DNA of 6,390 nt from Prevotella sp. (GCA_016291915.1 JAEEZP010000008.1:1-6390); one strand, 5' to 3'. Shown: positions 1-6,015, counted from the first letter of the stretch. The notes: generated from the letters alone by a model not told the origin. Translations and numbers: made by a program.

Positions 1-624
1 GAACTGAGGTAGTTGCCCTTCACAGAATAACTTTTCCTTTGGGGGGAATGTTGCTTCATAAGCCTCGAAAGCCTCAGGTTTTACATTGGCTACGAAGTAA
101 CCCTTTGGGGGGCAATAGGTTCCCTCACGGTTGCCCCAAAAGCCGGGAATAAGTTCTTGAGCGAGGAAATAGGGCACCTCTGACTCTCTCGGTTCTGCAT
201 GATAGTGAATCTTTAACTTACTGGCGAGATCAAATCCTGCATGTTTGTAAAACTCGATATTACCCTCCATGCATAGCAACCCCACCCCACTCTCTTTGGC
301 GTGCTCCAAGGCATATTCCAGCAGTTTTAGTCCGTAGCCTTTACGCTTATAATCCGGGTGAATGCTAATAGGGCCGAAAGTCCATGAGGGAAAACGATTT
401 CCATCGTCAAGAACAATCTCAGCTTTTGAGAACATCACATGGCCGATGATTATTCCGTTCTCTTCCATCACAAAATCCAACTCAGGGATGAAATCAGGAT
501 TGTCCCTATATTGATTAAGCACGAAATGCTCAGTACATCCTGGTCGATATACGTTCCAGAATGCCTCACGTGTAAGATTCTCTACTTCACGCCAGTCTTG
601 TGGTTGTTCTAATCTTATTATCAT
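1..624 (-). CDS. GNAT family N-acetyltransferase (3' end outside window)
   Basis: The minus strand reads open from ATG at 624-622 to the window edge, giving 208 codons without a stop. The protein looks like a GCN5-related N-acetyltransferase of the YhbS type (COG3153), which moves an acetyl group from acetyl-CoA to an amine; the substrate is unknown. The acetyl-CoA pyrophosphate loop is visible at residues 94-98 (RKGYG) after the beta strand FGPISIHPDY (83-92). A typical late GNAT motif, GNIEFYKHAGF, sits at 121-131. The C-terminal stretch around 160-208, with GFWGNREGTY and FPPKEK, suggests a subfamily of just over 200 residues, so probably only a few residues are missing. No signal peptide is seen, so it should be cytoplasmic. 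It appears to have its own promoter (652-682). Family assignment is firm; substrate is not. Confidence 0.9.
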   Translation of the reverse strand, partial: MIIRLEQPQDWREVENLTREAFWNVYRPGCTEHFVLNQYRDNPDFIPELDFVMEENGIIIGHVMFSKAEIVLDDGNRFPSWTFGPISIHPDYKRKGYGLKLLEYALEHAKESGVGLLCMEGNIEFYKHAGFDLASKLKIHYHAEPRESEVPYFLAQELIPGFWGNREGTYCPPKGYFVANVKPEAFEAYEATFPPKEKLFCEGQLPQF

Positions 625-651
625 TTCTTCATTTGTTTTTTAACGATCATG

Positions 652-682
652 CAAATATACTGATTGATGCGAATACTGCCAA
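652..682 (-). promoter_or_regulatory. Bacteroidota-type promoter of the GNAT gene
   Basis: On the minus strand a TTG (682-680) is followed after 20 bases by TATATTTG (659-652). This matches the primary-sigma consensus of Bacteroidota, TTG at -33 and TAnnTTTG at -7 with about 19-21 bases between. The -7 element ends 27 bases before the GNAT start codon, leaving a short leader with no clear Shine-Dalgarno sequence, as is usual in this phylum. Confidence 0.7.
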
Positions 683-846
683 AAATATTGGAAAAACCCT
701 ACCCCACCAACTCAAAAACTCAATATTTAGTTATAATATGTTAAATAACATCTATTCCCCTTCCAGACGATGCAAGGTTTTGGCGTTTTCTCATTATTAG
801 GGAAAGAACACGGTAACCAACCTAATCTTCTTACTTAAAAACCTTT

Positions 847-874
847 TCAAAGGTACTCTTCGGAGTACCTTTGA
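847..874 (-). terminator. 12-bp hairpin, likely terminator of the 900-1436 gene
   Basis: TCAAAGGTACTC (847-858) and GAGTACCTTTGA (863-874) are perfect inverted repeats around a 4-base loop. It lies 25 bases after the stop codon of the minus-strand secreted-protein gene. On that strand a run of five T follows about six bases after the stem, so it would act as an intrinsic terminator of moderate quality. Read on the plus strand the loop is a C(UUCG)G tetraloop, which is very stable as RNA, but no plus-strand gene precedes it. Confidence 0.65.
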
Positions 875-899
875 TGCTTTCTGACATACCCGTCTTACA

Positions 900-1436
900 C
901 TACCGTTGAAGATGAATATGAATGCGCTTCACCCATTCGTCGGGCAGGATCTTCAGAAAAGTTTCGAAGAGCGCTCCGTAGGTATCCCGTAAGACATATC
1001 TTTCCTCACCAGAGAAAAGGATCTCCGTATCTTTCCTTACCTCTATATACGAAACACGGCCGCCAAGACCAGGTACCTCAGGGGGATCCTTTTTCTCGAG
1101 ATTCAGAGCAGCCAGCATTGTGATAAACAGTTGATACTGCTCATCTGTCAGAGGTGATATCTCATCGCTTACCACGACATTGTTCATACCACGCCCTTCT
1201 GTCATCACCACTTTCACAGTGTCTTTCTTCACGGTTATCCTGCAATCACGCGCTTGCGGGACAGTCCCCATATCTGAGTAATACTCTATCGCCGTGGCCT
1301 CTTGTAACAGATTTTTTGTAAGTACCATATTTTGTTTTGCCTCCTGCAACAGATCCCTTTCCTGTCCACATAACGCTGTCGTTGACAATAAGCAGCATAA
1401 CAGACAGACTAAGGTAAGTATTCCTTGTTTTCTCAT
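900..1436 (-). CDS. Secreted protein of unknown function
   Basis: A 178-residue product that I do not recognise. The ATG at 1436-1434 is chosen although the frame stays open to an ATG at 1592. From the inner start the protein begins with a classic export signal: MRKQG, a hydrophobic core rich in L and C (6-22), then ALCGQE, with likely signal peptidase I cleavage near residue 24. The cysteine at 23 is preceded by TAL, a poor lipobox, so a lipoprotein is less likely. The longer start would bury this signal and place the -7 element inside the gene. The mature part is mixed alpha/beta: a helical stretch (26-50), strands around 65-78 and 128-142, and a C-terminal helix (151-170). No catalytic motif is evident. 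It is probably periplasmic and monocistronic. Confidence 0.75.
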   Translation of the reverse strand: MRKQGILTLVCLLCCLLSTTALCGQERDLLQEAKQNMVLTKNLLQEATAIEYYSDMGTVPQARDCRITVKKDTVKVVMTEGRGMNNVVVSDEISPLTDEQYQLFITMLAALNLEKKDPPEVPGLGGRVSYIEVRKDTEILFSGEERYVLRDTYGALFETFLKILPDEWVKRIHIHLQR

Positions 1437-1466
1437 ACAATAACTCTTTAAGCAATGAAAGTGAGG

Positions 1467-1474
1467 CAAATATA
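1467..1474 (-). promoter_or_regulatory. -7 element of the secreted-protein gene promoter
   Basis: TATATTTG on the minus strand (1474-1467) matches the Bacteroidota -7 consensus TAnnTTTG and lies 30 bases before the ATG at 1436. At the expected -33 distance there is only TTT/TTA (about 1494-1497), within an A/T-rich tract (1477-1488) that may compensate. This element also argues for the shorter start at 1436. Confidence 0.6.
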
Positions 1475-1530
1475 CAAAATTTTTTTTGCAATCTAAAGAA
1501 CAAACCGATAAAAGTTCTATGATTATTTCG

Positions 1531-1538
1531 TATCTTTG
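1531..1538 (+). promoter_or_regulatory. -7 element of the sigma-factor operon promoter
   Basis: TATCTTTG matches TAnnTTTG on the plus strand and is followed by CAAGCG, so transcription would start near 1545, giving a leader of about 120 bases before the gene at 1668. No TTG is present 18-22 bases upstream. The promoter is therefore either weak for the primary sigma factor or partly dependent on an activator or on the operon's own sigma factor; that last idea is inference. Confidence 0.5.
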
Positions 1539-1566
1539 CAAGCGTCCCCTCAGAGAAACATAGAAA

Positions 1567-1623
1567 ATGAAAAATTCTTCTCCGGATGTCACTTTTTATT
1601 ATTCTGAACTGTTATATCCATGA
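1567..1623 (+). CDS. Possible 18-residue leader peptide
   Basis: A short frame from ATG 1567 to TGA 1621 encodes MKNSSPDVTFYYSELLYP. It starts about 22 bases after the inferred transcription start and ends 44 bases before the first gene of the sigma operon. Its last codons form the left arm of the hairpin at 1603-1634, an arrangement that would allow translation to affect folding. No Shine-Dalgarno sequence helps to judge it, and short frames arise often by chance, so this is a weak call. Confidence 0.25.
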   Translation: MKNSSPDVTFYYSELLYP

Positions 1624-1634
1624 ATCGGTTCAGA
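1603..1634 (+). promoter_or_regulatory. Leader hairpin before the sigma operon
   Basis: Positions 1603-1611 pair with 1626-1634 (TCTGAACTG with CGGTTCAGA, including one G-U pair), a 9-bp stem with a 14-base loop. It lies 33 bases ahead of the ATG at 1668. No T-run follows, so it is not an intrinsic terminator. It could influence translation or mRNA stability. Confidence 0.35.
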
Positions 1635-1667
1635 TAATATTCGTTTAACAATTAAAACAGAAGAAAT

Positions 1668-2117
1668 ATGGATGAAGGTATTTTAATTCCATTATTAGTA
1701 CCAATAGCATGTGGATGCGTACTACCTATTATGATTGTCTGGCTTATCATCCGTAAGAAGATGAACGAGACCAATCAGCGTACCCAGATTATGCTGGCAG
1801 CCATCGAGAAGAATCCGGATATGGACATCGAAGGACTGATGAAGAAGAGTTCTCTCAAGCCTAAACTACTGAAGGAGAAACTGCTCACAAAACTGCTGTG
1901 GGGAACCCTGACCACACTGCTCGGCATTAGTATGATAGGTTGTCATTTCTATGTGAGAAAATATACATACAGCACATCTCCTTGTGGCTTTATTGGTCTT
2001 GTTCTGTTGCCCATTGGTATTGCATTCCTCATCAGCTACTTTACTGGCAAGAAGATGCTCGCCAAGGAGATTGAGGCAGAAGAACAGCAACTGATTGCTC
2101 AAACTGGAAAAGAGTGA
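1668..2117 (+). CDS. Small DUF6249-like membrane protein, first gene of sigma operon
   Basis: A 149-residue protein with three predicted membrane segments at about 6-28, 76-95 and 105-125. Between the first and second lies a charged cytoplasm-like linker (29-75) with NPDMDIEGLMKK, and the C-terminal tail (127-149) is rich in K, E and Q. The arrangement resembles the DUF6249 family of Bacteroidota, which from memory is often found beside sigma-factor genes; I could not run a profile search. The stop overlaps the start of the sigma gene by four bases (GTGA), so the two are probably translationally coupled. The function is unknown; a membrane sensor or partner of the sigma factor or of the third gene is an inference from position. 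Confidence 0.8.
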   Translation: MDEGILIPLLVPIACGCVLPIMIVWLIIRKKMNETNQRTQIMLAAIEKNPDMDIEGLMKKSSLKPKLLKEKLLTKLLWGTLTTLLGISMIGCHFYVRKYTYSTSPCGFIGLVLLPIGIAFLISYFTGKKMLAKEIEAEEQQLIAQTGKE

Positions 2118-2596
2118 CACGTGAGCAGTTCATAGCCCAGGTAGAGCGCGAGCAGGAGGCCCTGAGAGGTTTCTTGTTCGCTCTTTGCTGTGGTAACAAG
2201 AGCGAATCCGACGACTTAGCCCAAGATGCACTGGTAAAGGCTTATCTCTCGTCGGCAGGCTATCAAGAAAAGGGGCGTTTCCGCTCGTGGCTTTTCAAGA
2301 TTGCCTACAACACGTTCCTCAACCACAAGGCCAGTCTGCGCACAACGGAAAATATCGACGAGGCACGGGCACTCGCCAGCAGTAATAACGCCGATAACTG
2401 TTTTGAGCATCAGAGTCTTTACCTTGCTCTGAGCACCCTTCCGCCCAAGGAACGCTCGGCTATCACTCTCTATTATCTCAACGGCTACAGTATCAAAGAG
2501 ATAGCCATGATTACAGACACCTCTGAAGATGCTGTTAAGAAACAACTCTCACGAGGGCGTGACAAACTAAAGAAAAAATTGACCATTGATAGATGA
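2114..2596 (+). CDS. ECF-type RNA polymerase sigma factor
   Basis: A 160-residue sigma-70 family protein of the extracytoplasmic-function type, which directs RNA polymerase to a small regulon. Region 2 is at about 15-72: SESDDLAQDALVKAYLS (30-46) is the core-binding part and GRFRSWLFKIAYNTFLNH (54-71) the -10 recognition part. A variable linker (73-100) follows. Region 4 is at about 102-155: LSTLPPKERSAITLYYLNGY, then the helix-turn-helix SIKEIAMITDTSEDAVKKQLSRGRDKLKKKL. Length is normal for a minimal ECF factor with no extra C-terminal domain. The start is GTG at 2114, overlapping the upstream stop; the next gene's likely ATG is four bases past this stop. The tight packing between two membrane-protein genes suggests control by sequestration at the membrane. 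Confidence 0.95.
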   Translation: MTREQFIAQVEREQEALRGFLFALCCGNKSESDDLAQDALVKAYLSSAGYQEKGRFRSWLFKIAYNTFLNHKASLRTTENIDEARALASSNNADNCFEHQSLYLALSTLPPKERSAITLYYLNGYSIKEIAMITDTSEDAVKKQLSRGRDKLKKKLTIDR

Positions 2597-2600
2597 AACT

Positions 2601-2999
2601 ATGATAAAAGATAAATTTCTTGAGGAAGTCTTCCTCACACAGAAGCCGAAGTTCGACGATCAGGCTGACTTCATGAACAAGCTCAACAAGCGTCTGGATG
2701 CTGTGGAGTTTATTAAGAAGTATCAGGAGACTACGATACGTCGCTATAAAATGGCTATTGTTGTTGCCTTTGTGGTTGGTATCATCAGTGGGGGTGTCAC
2801 CATAGCGTATATTCTCTCAACGCCTGCCACCATCCCCCTCTTCAGCTTTGGAGTCCAGACGAAAATGTTACTCTGGCTATCTGAGAATTCCCGTCTCATC
2901 GTTGCAACGGTGCTCGCCCTCTTGATGACTCTCGGCACGATGAGTATCATCAATAATGTGCAGGAAATCAGGAAAATACACTCCCGACTGAGTGTATAA
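2601..2999 (+). CDS. Two-helix membrane protein, candidate anti-sigma factor
   Basis: A 132-residue protein from the ATG at 2601. An in-frame TTG at 2586 would add five residues and overlap the sigma gene; the ATG four bases after the sigma stop is preferred. The N-terminal 46 residues are soluble and charged, with FDDQADFMNKLNKRLDAVEFIKKYQ (18-42) likely to form a helix. Two membrane segments follow at about 48-69 and 93-112, then a short basic tail. Topology and operon position are those expected of an inner-membrane anti-sigma factor that holds the sigma factor through its N-terminal helix. It has no HxxxCxxC zinc motif and no FecR-like or periplasmic sensor domain, so it is not a standard anti-sigma. 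That role is inference. Confidence 0.8.
   Translation: MIKDKFLEEVFLTQKPKFDDQADFMNKLNKRLDAVEFIKKYQETTIRRYKMAIVVAFVVGIISGGVTIAYILSTPATIPLFSFGVQTKMLLWLSENSRLIVATVLALLMTLGTMSIINNVQEIRKIHSRLSV
2976..2997 (+). terminator. Hairpin overlapping the stop of the sigma operon
   Basis: ATACACTC (2976-2983) pairs with GAGTGTAT (2990-2997) around a 6-base loop. The stem includes part of the last codons and of the stop codon (2997-2999). What follows is AATTATAGTTTGT, a poor T-run, so it is a weak intrinsic terminator at best. The larger inverted repeat starting at 3021 may be the real 3' end structure. Confidence 0.35.
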
Positions 3000-3020
3000 T
3001 TATAGTTTGTCCAAAACAAA

Positions 3021-3180
3021 ATCACTATCGCTATGAGATATCGTGTTTATTTCTCTGAGCTTTTGATTATTATTTCCCATAGAAAAGGTCATTAAAACCA
3101 GTAGAAAAGGGTATTAAAACCCATGGAAAAGGTCACCAAAACCAGTAGAAATAGTGGTCATATCTGATAGCGATAGTGAT
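3021..3180. repeat. 160-bp inverted-repeat element enclosing direct repeats
   Basis: The left arm (3021-3041, beginning ATCACTATCGCTAT) and the right arm (3160-3180, ending ATAGCGATAGTGAT) are reverse complements at 20 of 21 positions; the only mismatch is G3035 against G3166. They enclose 118 bases that include the 22-bp direct repeats. The element starts 21 bases after the stop of the plus-strand sigma operon and ends 23 bases before the stop of the minus-strand GH43 gene, so it fills the convergent gap. Transcripts from either side could form a long stem, so it may end or protect both. A miniature mobile or extragenic palindromic element is an alternative. There is no obvious target-site duplication and no coding potential. 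Confidence 0.75.
3079..3166 (+). repeat. 22-bp tandem direct repeats (three clear copies plus a diverged one)
   Basis: Units start at 3079, 3101, 3123 and 3145, with an exact 22-base period. The core is (A/G)TAGAAAAGG followed by TCATTAAAACC or a variant. Unit 1 matches unit 2 at 18 of 22 and unit 3 at 19 of 22; unit 4 matches at about 12 of 22. The next 22 bases (3167-3188) match unit 1 at 14 of 22, so the array may continue into the right arm of the inverted repeat. Within each clear unit GGT...ACC or GGGT...ACCC can form a very small hairpin. The period is not a multiple of three, which argues against coding. Confidence 0.75.
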
Positions 3181-3203
3181 CAACATCAAAAACGATCTAC
3201 ATT

Positions 3204-4868
3204 TTATTTTAGCGTTACTCTGAACCAGTCGATGTCTATCCAGCCGCGGTCCGTCTTGGCTTCCGGCTCAATGGAGACAAAGCCCATCTTACCACCGATC
3301 CACTTACCCTCACGCATCTGGAACTCATCACCACACTTGGTGTATTTCTTACCGTCAGGACTGTAATAGAACGTAACCTTACCACCAGCTTTGACAACCA
3401 TCCTCAGATAGATATCCTCATAAATAGCTGCCTTGTATTGTACCTTATCCTTGCTCGTGGGAGCCAATGCAGTGATGGTGGTGAAAGTTTCTTTTCCTCC
3501 TCTGTCAGCATTCTTGCAGAAAAGACGTTGCAACTCGAAACCATCGCCGACACGCTTGACAACCAGTCCGCTGTAATCTAATCCCATCATCAGCAAACCG
3601 GCCCACTGTCCTTCGGCTTTTGAAGCCACCCTTACCTTAGCCGTGGCTGTAAACACATCTGCCGGCGTCTTCTGCAGTAACAGGTTGGGGACGGTCCACA
3701 AACTATGCTCATTACCCTCACTACGGGCATAGTTGAAGAGACGCAGGAAACCGTCAGGAGTGGTCATACCCCACTCCTCATCATAGTTGGCATGCCATGA
3801 CCATTGCTTACCCAACACATAGGAGTTGAACTCATCACTCTCGGCGGGGTTCATCATCGTCTTAACAGAAGACTTCGGCTTGGTGTATTTCACAACAGGC
3901 TCACCACAGCCGTCACCATCCTTGTCAACACCGATGACGGGCCAGCCATCCACCCACTTCATCGGATTAAGATGTACCACACGACCATAACATCCCTTAT
4001 CCTGGAAATTCATAAACCAGTCTTCACCGAAGGGGGTGTGCACCCATCCACCCTGATGAGGACCGTTGATATTCGTGGTACCCTTGGCCATCACCGTACG
4101 ATATTCGTAAGGGCCGAAGACATTCTTGCTGCGGGCAGCCATCTGCCAGCCCATCTCTACGCCACCTGCCGGCCACATTATATAATAATAACCGTTGTAT
4201 TTATAAAACTTTGGTCCTTCACTGGTATAATTGCCGTTCTGGTTGCCGTCGAAGACAATCACGGGATTACCGATGGCACGTGTGCCGTCGGGTGATAACT
4301 CCCTCACCATCAACACTGAGTTGATATGTTTCCGACTGGCGGCATAGGCATTGACCAGATAACAGCGGCCATCCTCATCCCATAACGGGCAACTGTCGAT
4401 GAGTCCCTTGCCGGGAACTACCAGCACAGGATCATCCCATCGCCCTGCCGGGTCCTTGGTCTTCACCATGTAAATACCGTAGTCGGGATCACCCCAATAG
4501 ATATAAAACTCCCCGTTATGATAACGGATGCTCGGTGCCCATACCCCCTCTCCATGACGGGGCGTCTTGAAATGCTGCTCTTTCTCCGCATCCCCGCCAT
4601 ACAAGGACTGCAGGGCATATCCGATAATCTCCCAGTTGACCAAGTCTTTCGAGTGTAACACGGGCAGACCAGGTACACAGTTGAAAGAACTGGCAGTAAG
4701 GTAATAGTCATCACCGACCACACAGAGGTCAGGATCACTGTAGTCTGCATTCAACACAGGGTTGGTATACGTACCGTTACCATTGTCGGGACACCATACC
4801 TGCGACTTATACTGAGCAGACACGACAAGGGGTGTTGCCAACAACAAAAGGATTAAAATTTTCTTCAT
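3204..4868 (-). CDS. Secreted glycoside hydrolase family 43 enzyme (arabinofuranosidase/xylosidase)
   Basis: A 554-residue enzyme with a signal peptide, MKKILILLLLATPLVVSA, likely cut before Q19, so it is probably periplasmic; there is no lipobox. The five-bladed beta-propeller of GH43 covers about 33-325. The expected catalytic triad is visible: general base D45 in ADYSDPDL, the pKa-tuning D159 in GLIDSCPLWDEDG, and general acid E217 in YTSEGPKFYKYNGYYYIMW. A DKDGDGCGEP segment (315-324) closes the propeller. Residues 341-554 form a beta-sandwich of the GH43_C2 concanavalin-like type (SDEFNS at 344-349, WSWHANY at 356-362, WIDIDWFRV at the end). The sequence resembles GH43 subfamily 12, whose known members are mainly alpha-L-arabinofuranosidases; the exact linkage is uncertain. 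It starts 9 bases after the stop of the upstream ATP-grasp-like gene, probably in one transcript. Confidence 0.93.
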   Translation of the reverse strand: MKKILILLLLATPLVVSAQYKSQVWCPDNGNGTYTNPVLNADYSDPDLCVVGDDYYLTASSFNCVPGLPVLHSKDLVNWEIIGYALQSLYGGDAEKEQHFKTPRHGEGVWAPSIRYHNGEFYIYWGDPDYGIYMVKTKDPAGRWDDPVLVVPGKGLIDSCPLWDEDGRCYLVNAYAASRKHINSVLMVRELSPDGTRAIGNPVIVFDGNQNGNYTSEGPKFYKYNGYYYIMWPAGGVEMGWQMAARSKNVFGPYEYRTVMAKGTTNINGPHQGGWVHTPFGEDWFMNFQDKGCYGRVVHLNPMKWVDGWPVIGVDKDGDGCGEPVVKYTKPKSSVKTMMNPAESDEFNSYVLGKQWSWHANYDEEWGMTTPDGFLRLFNYARSEGNEHSLWTVPNLLLQKTPADVFTATAKVRVASKAEGQWAGLLMMGLDYSGLVVKRVGDGFELQRLFCKNADRGGKETFTTITALAPTSKDKVQYKAAIYEDIYLRMVVKAGGKVTFYYSPDGKKYTKCGDEFQMREGKWIGGKMGFVSIEPEAKTDRGWIDIDWFRVTLK

Positions 4869-4877
4869 GTCTCTATC

Positions 4878-5957
4878 TTAAAGCGTTATTACAAAATTAT
4901 TCTCTATATTATTGATTTTCAATTGGTAATTAACATCATAACTGATACTCATCAGCTGTTTTACATCCGTGGGCTGATGAGGTATCGACAAAGCCACATG
5001 CCCCATGGTCCGACGCAGGTTGATCTCCACACAGGGATGTAATAAGAAGCCATCCCCTTCCGGATGAGAGACAATCATCATATCTATGCCAAACGGCCCG
5101 GTATAATGGCCCTGAAGGCCGGGTAAGAAGTACGCTTTGGCCCGGTCAATGACCCCATCGATGATATCCGACGAGAGATACTGCTCAAGCATCTCCCTCT
5201 TCTCCTGTTCGGTGGCTAACAGGTTGCCGGTATATGCCCCGTTGCGGGTCTCGAAAAGGGAAAGACCGAGATATACTATTTGGCCATCGGGCAATGCCTC
5301 GAACTCCATGCCGAAATCCCTGATCTTATGATAAAAAGGTTCTACCATCACCCCACCCTGTGTATGAATGACATTCCGGATGAAACCTCTGACGGAGGAT
5401 GACAGTTGGCCATCGACATAACGGACACCACGGCCGCTACTGCTCCACGGCGCCTTCACCACCAGTTGTCCCAGCATCTTTACGAGGGAGTCTACCTCCC
5501 CCTCGGAAGTGACATACTTACTCTCTCCACAGGTTGCCTGTTCGATGCCACTGCGGAGGAAAGCCAGCGCTTGGGTGGTCTGTCTGCGGTTAGACAACTG
5601 TCTCTGCCGTTGCAGCATATCATCGTCGGGAAGAATACCGCTGTCGATACCCTGTTCGATCAGCATGGTCTTGAGCGTGAGATCCCATCCCCACGGACAG
5701 ACACGGGTAAAATGGAAATCCCGGAGATTCTCTTTCGACAGAAAGAGCACATCCATCTTCTTATGGAAATATTTTGTAGCAGCCTTGATCGCAAAAGAGA
5801 CATCATCCACCAGGACGGCATCCCCGTCATCAGCCCAGATGGCAGGCATCCATCCTAAGTTCATGCGAAGCTCCTGAGCAGCGTGTGGAACTGTCAGGTG
5901 CTTCTTGTTATAGGCTAACGCAATGTCATGCTCCGGGTTGAAAATATGTAGTATCAT
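4878..5957 (-). CDS. Uncharacterised ATP-grasp-like protein
   Basis: A 359-residue soluble protein with no signal peptide. It opens with FNPEHDIALA (6-15), a block I associate with a conserved Bacteroidales family of unknown function. The second half has the pattern of an ATP-grasp ligase: LVVKAPWSSSGRGV (165-178) as the ATP-binding lysine and glycine-rich loop, MVEPFYHKIRDFGMEF (204-219), GPFGIDMMI (287-295), and HPCVEINLRRTMGH (307-320), where E311 and N313 would bind the metal ions. Such enzymes join a carboxylate to an amine or thiol using ATP; no substrate can be read from the sequence. The GH43 gene follows by 9 bases, and a promoter is visible upstream (5992-5999). A link with the sugar hydrolase is possible, but co-transcription may be incidental. 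Confidence 0.85.
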   Translation of the reverse strand: MILHIFNPEHDIALAYNKKHLTVPHAAQELRMNLGWMPAIWADDGDAVLVDDVSFAIKAATKYFHKKMDVLFLSKENLRDFHFTRVCPWGWDLTLKTMLIEQGIDSGILPDDDMLQRQRQLSNRRQTTQALAFLRSGIEQATCGESKYVTSEGEVDSLVKMLGQLVVKAPWSSSGRGVRYVDGQLSSSVRGFIRNVIHTQGGVMVEPFYHKIRDFGMEFEALPDGQIVYLGLSLFETRNGAYTGNLLATEQEKREMLEQYLSSDIIDGVIDRAKAYFLPGLQGHYTGPFGIDMMIVSHPEGDGFLLHPCVEINLRRTMGHVALSIPHQPTDVKQLMSISYDVNYQLKINNIENNFVITL

Positions 5958-5991
5958 GTAAGAATATTTTTACTTTTACTTGATTTCCCTG

Positions 5992-5999
5992 CAAAAATA
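5992..5999 (-). promoter_or_regulatory. -7 element for the ATP-grasp/GH43 operon
   Basis: TATTTTTG on the minus strand (5999-5992) matches TAnnTTTG and lies 34 bases before the ATG at 5957. No TTG occurs at the expected -33 distance (around 6018-6023), where TGACA is found instead; a run of eight A/T pairs (6002-6009) lies in the spacer. The -33 area overlaps the inverted repeat at 6016-6039. Confidence 0.5.
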
Positions 6000-6015
6000 A
6001 CAAAAAAAATCCATA

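Larger units (their letters stand above)
625..899. other. Intergenic region between two minus-strand genes
   Basis: About 275 bases without a convincing gene. It holds the GNAT promoter (652-682), a 14-base palindrome-like site (738-751, ATGTTA-AA-TAACAT) and the hairpin at 847-874. The plus-strand reading frame at 600-800 begins inside the antisense of the GNAT start, resembles no family I recognise, and is rejected. Confidence 0.6.

Noticed and set aside
600..800. Plus-strand 66-codon frame
   Set aside because: It overlaps the GNAT start and promoter in antisense, resembles no family, and has the composition of A/T-rich intergenic DNA.
1437..1592. N-terminal extension of the secreted-protein gene to the ATG at 1592
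   Set aside because: It would bury a clear signal peptide 52 residues inside the protein and place the -7 element at 1467-1474 within the coding region.
2586..2600. TTG start for the third sigma-operon gene
   Set aside because: The ATG at 2601, four bases after the sigma stop, gives a normal start and loses only five unremarkable residues.
3079..3166. CRISPR array
   Set aside because: The 22-base units are directly adjacent with no unique spacers, and no cas genes are present.
3079..3188. Plasmid iterons
   Set aside because: The 22-base period fits iterons, but there is no rep gene, and the array sits inside a palindrome between convergent chromosomal-type genes.
3154..3366. Plus-strand 70-codon frame
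   Set aside because: It runs through the repeat arm and then antisense to the GH43 3' end, with no family resemblance.
3804..4295. Plus-strand 163-codon frame
   Set aside because: It is antisense within the well-supported GH43 gene and has no recognisable domain.
5406..5877. Two overlapping plus-strand frames
   Set aside because: Both are antisense to the ATP-grasp-like gene, whose motifs are clear; their own translations show none.
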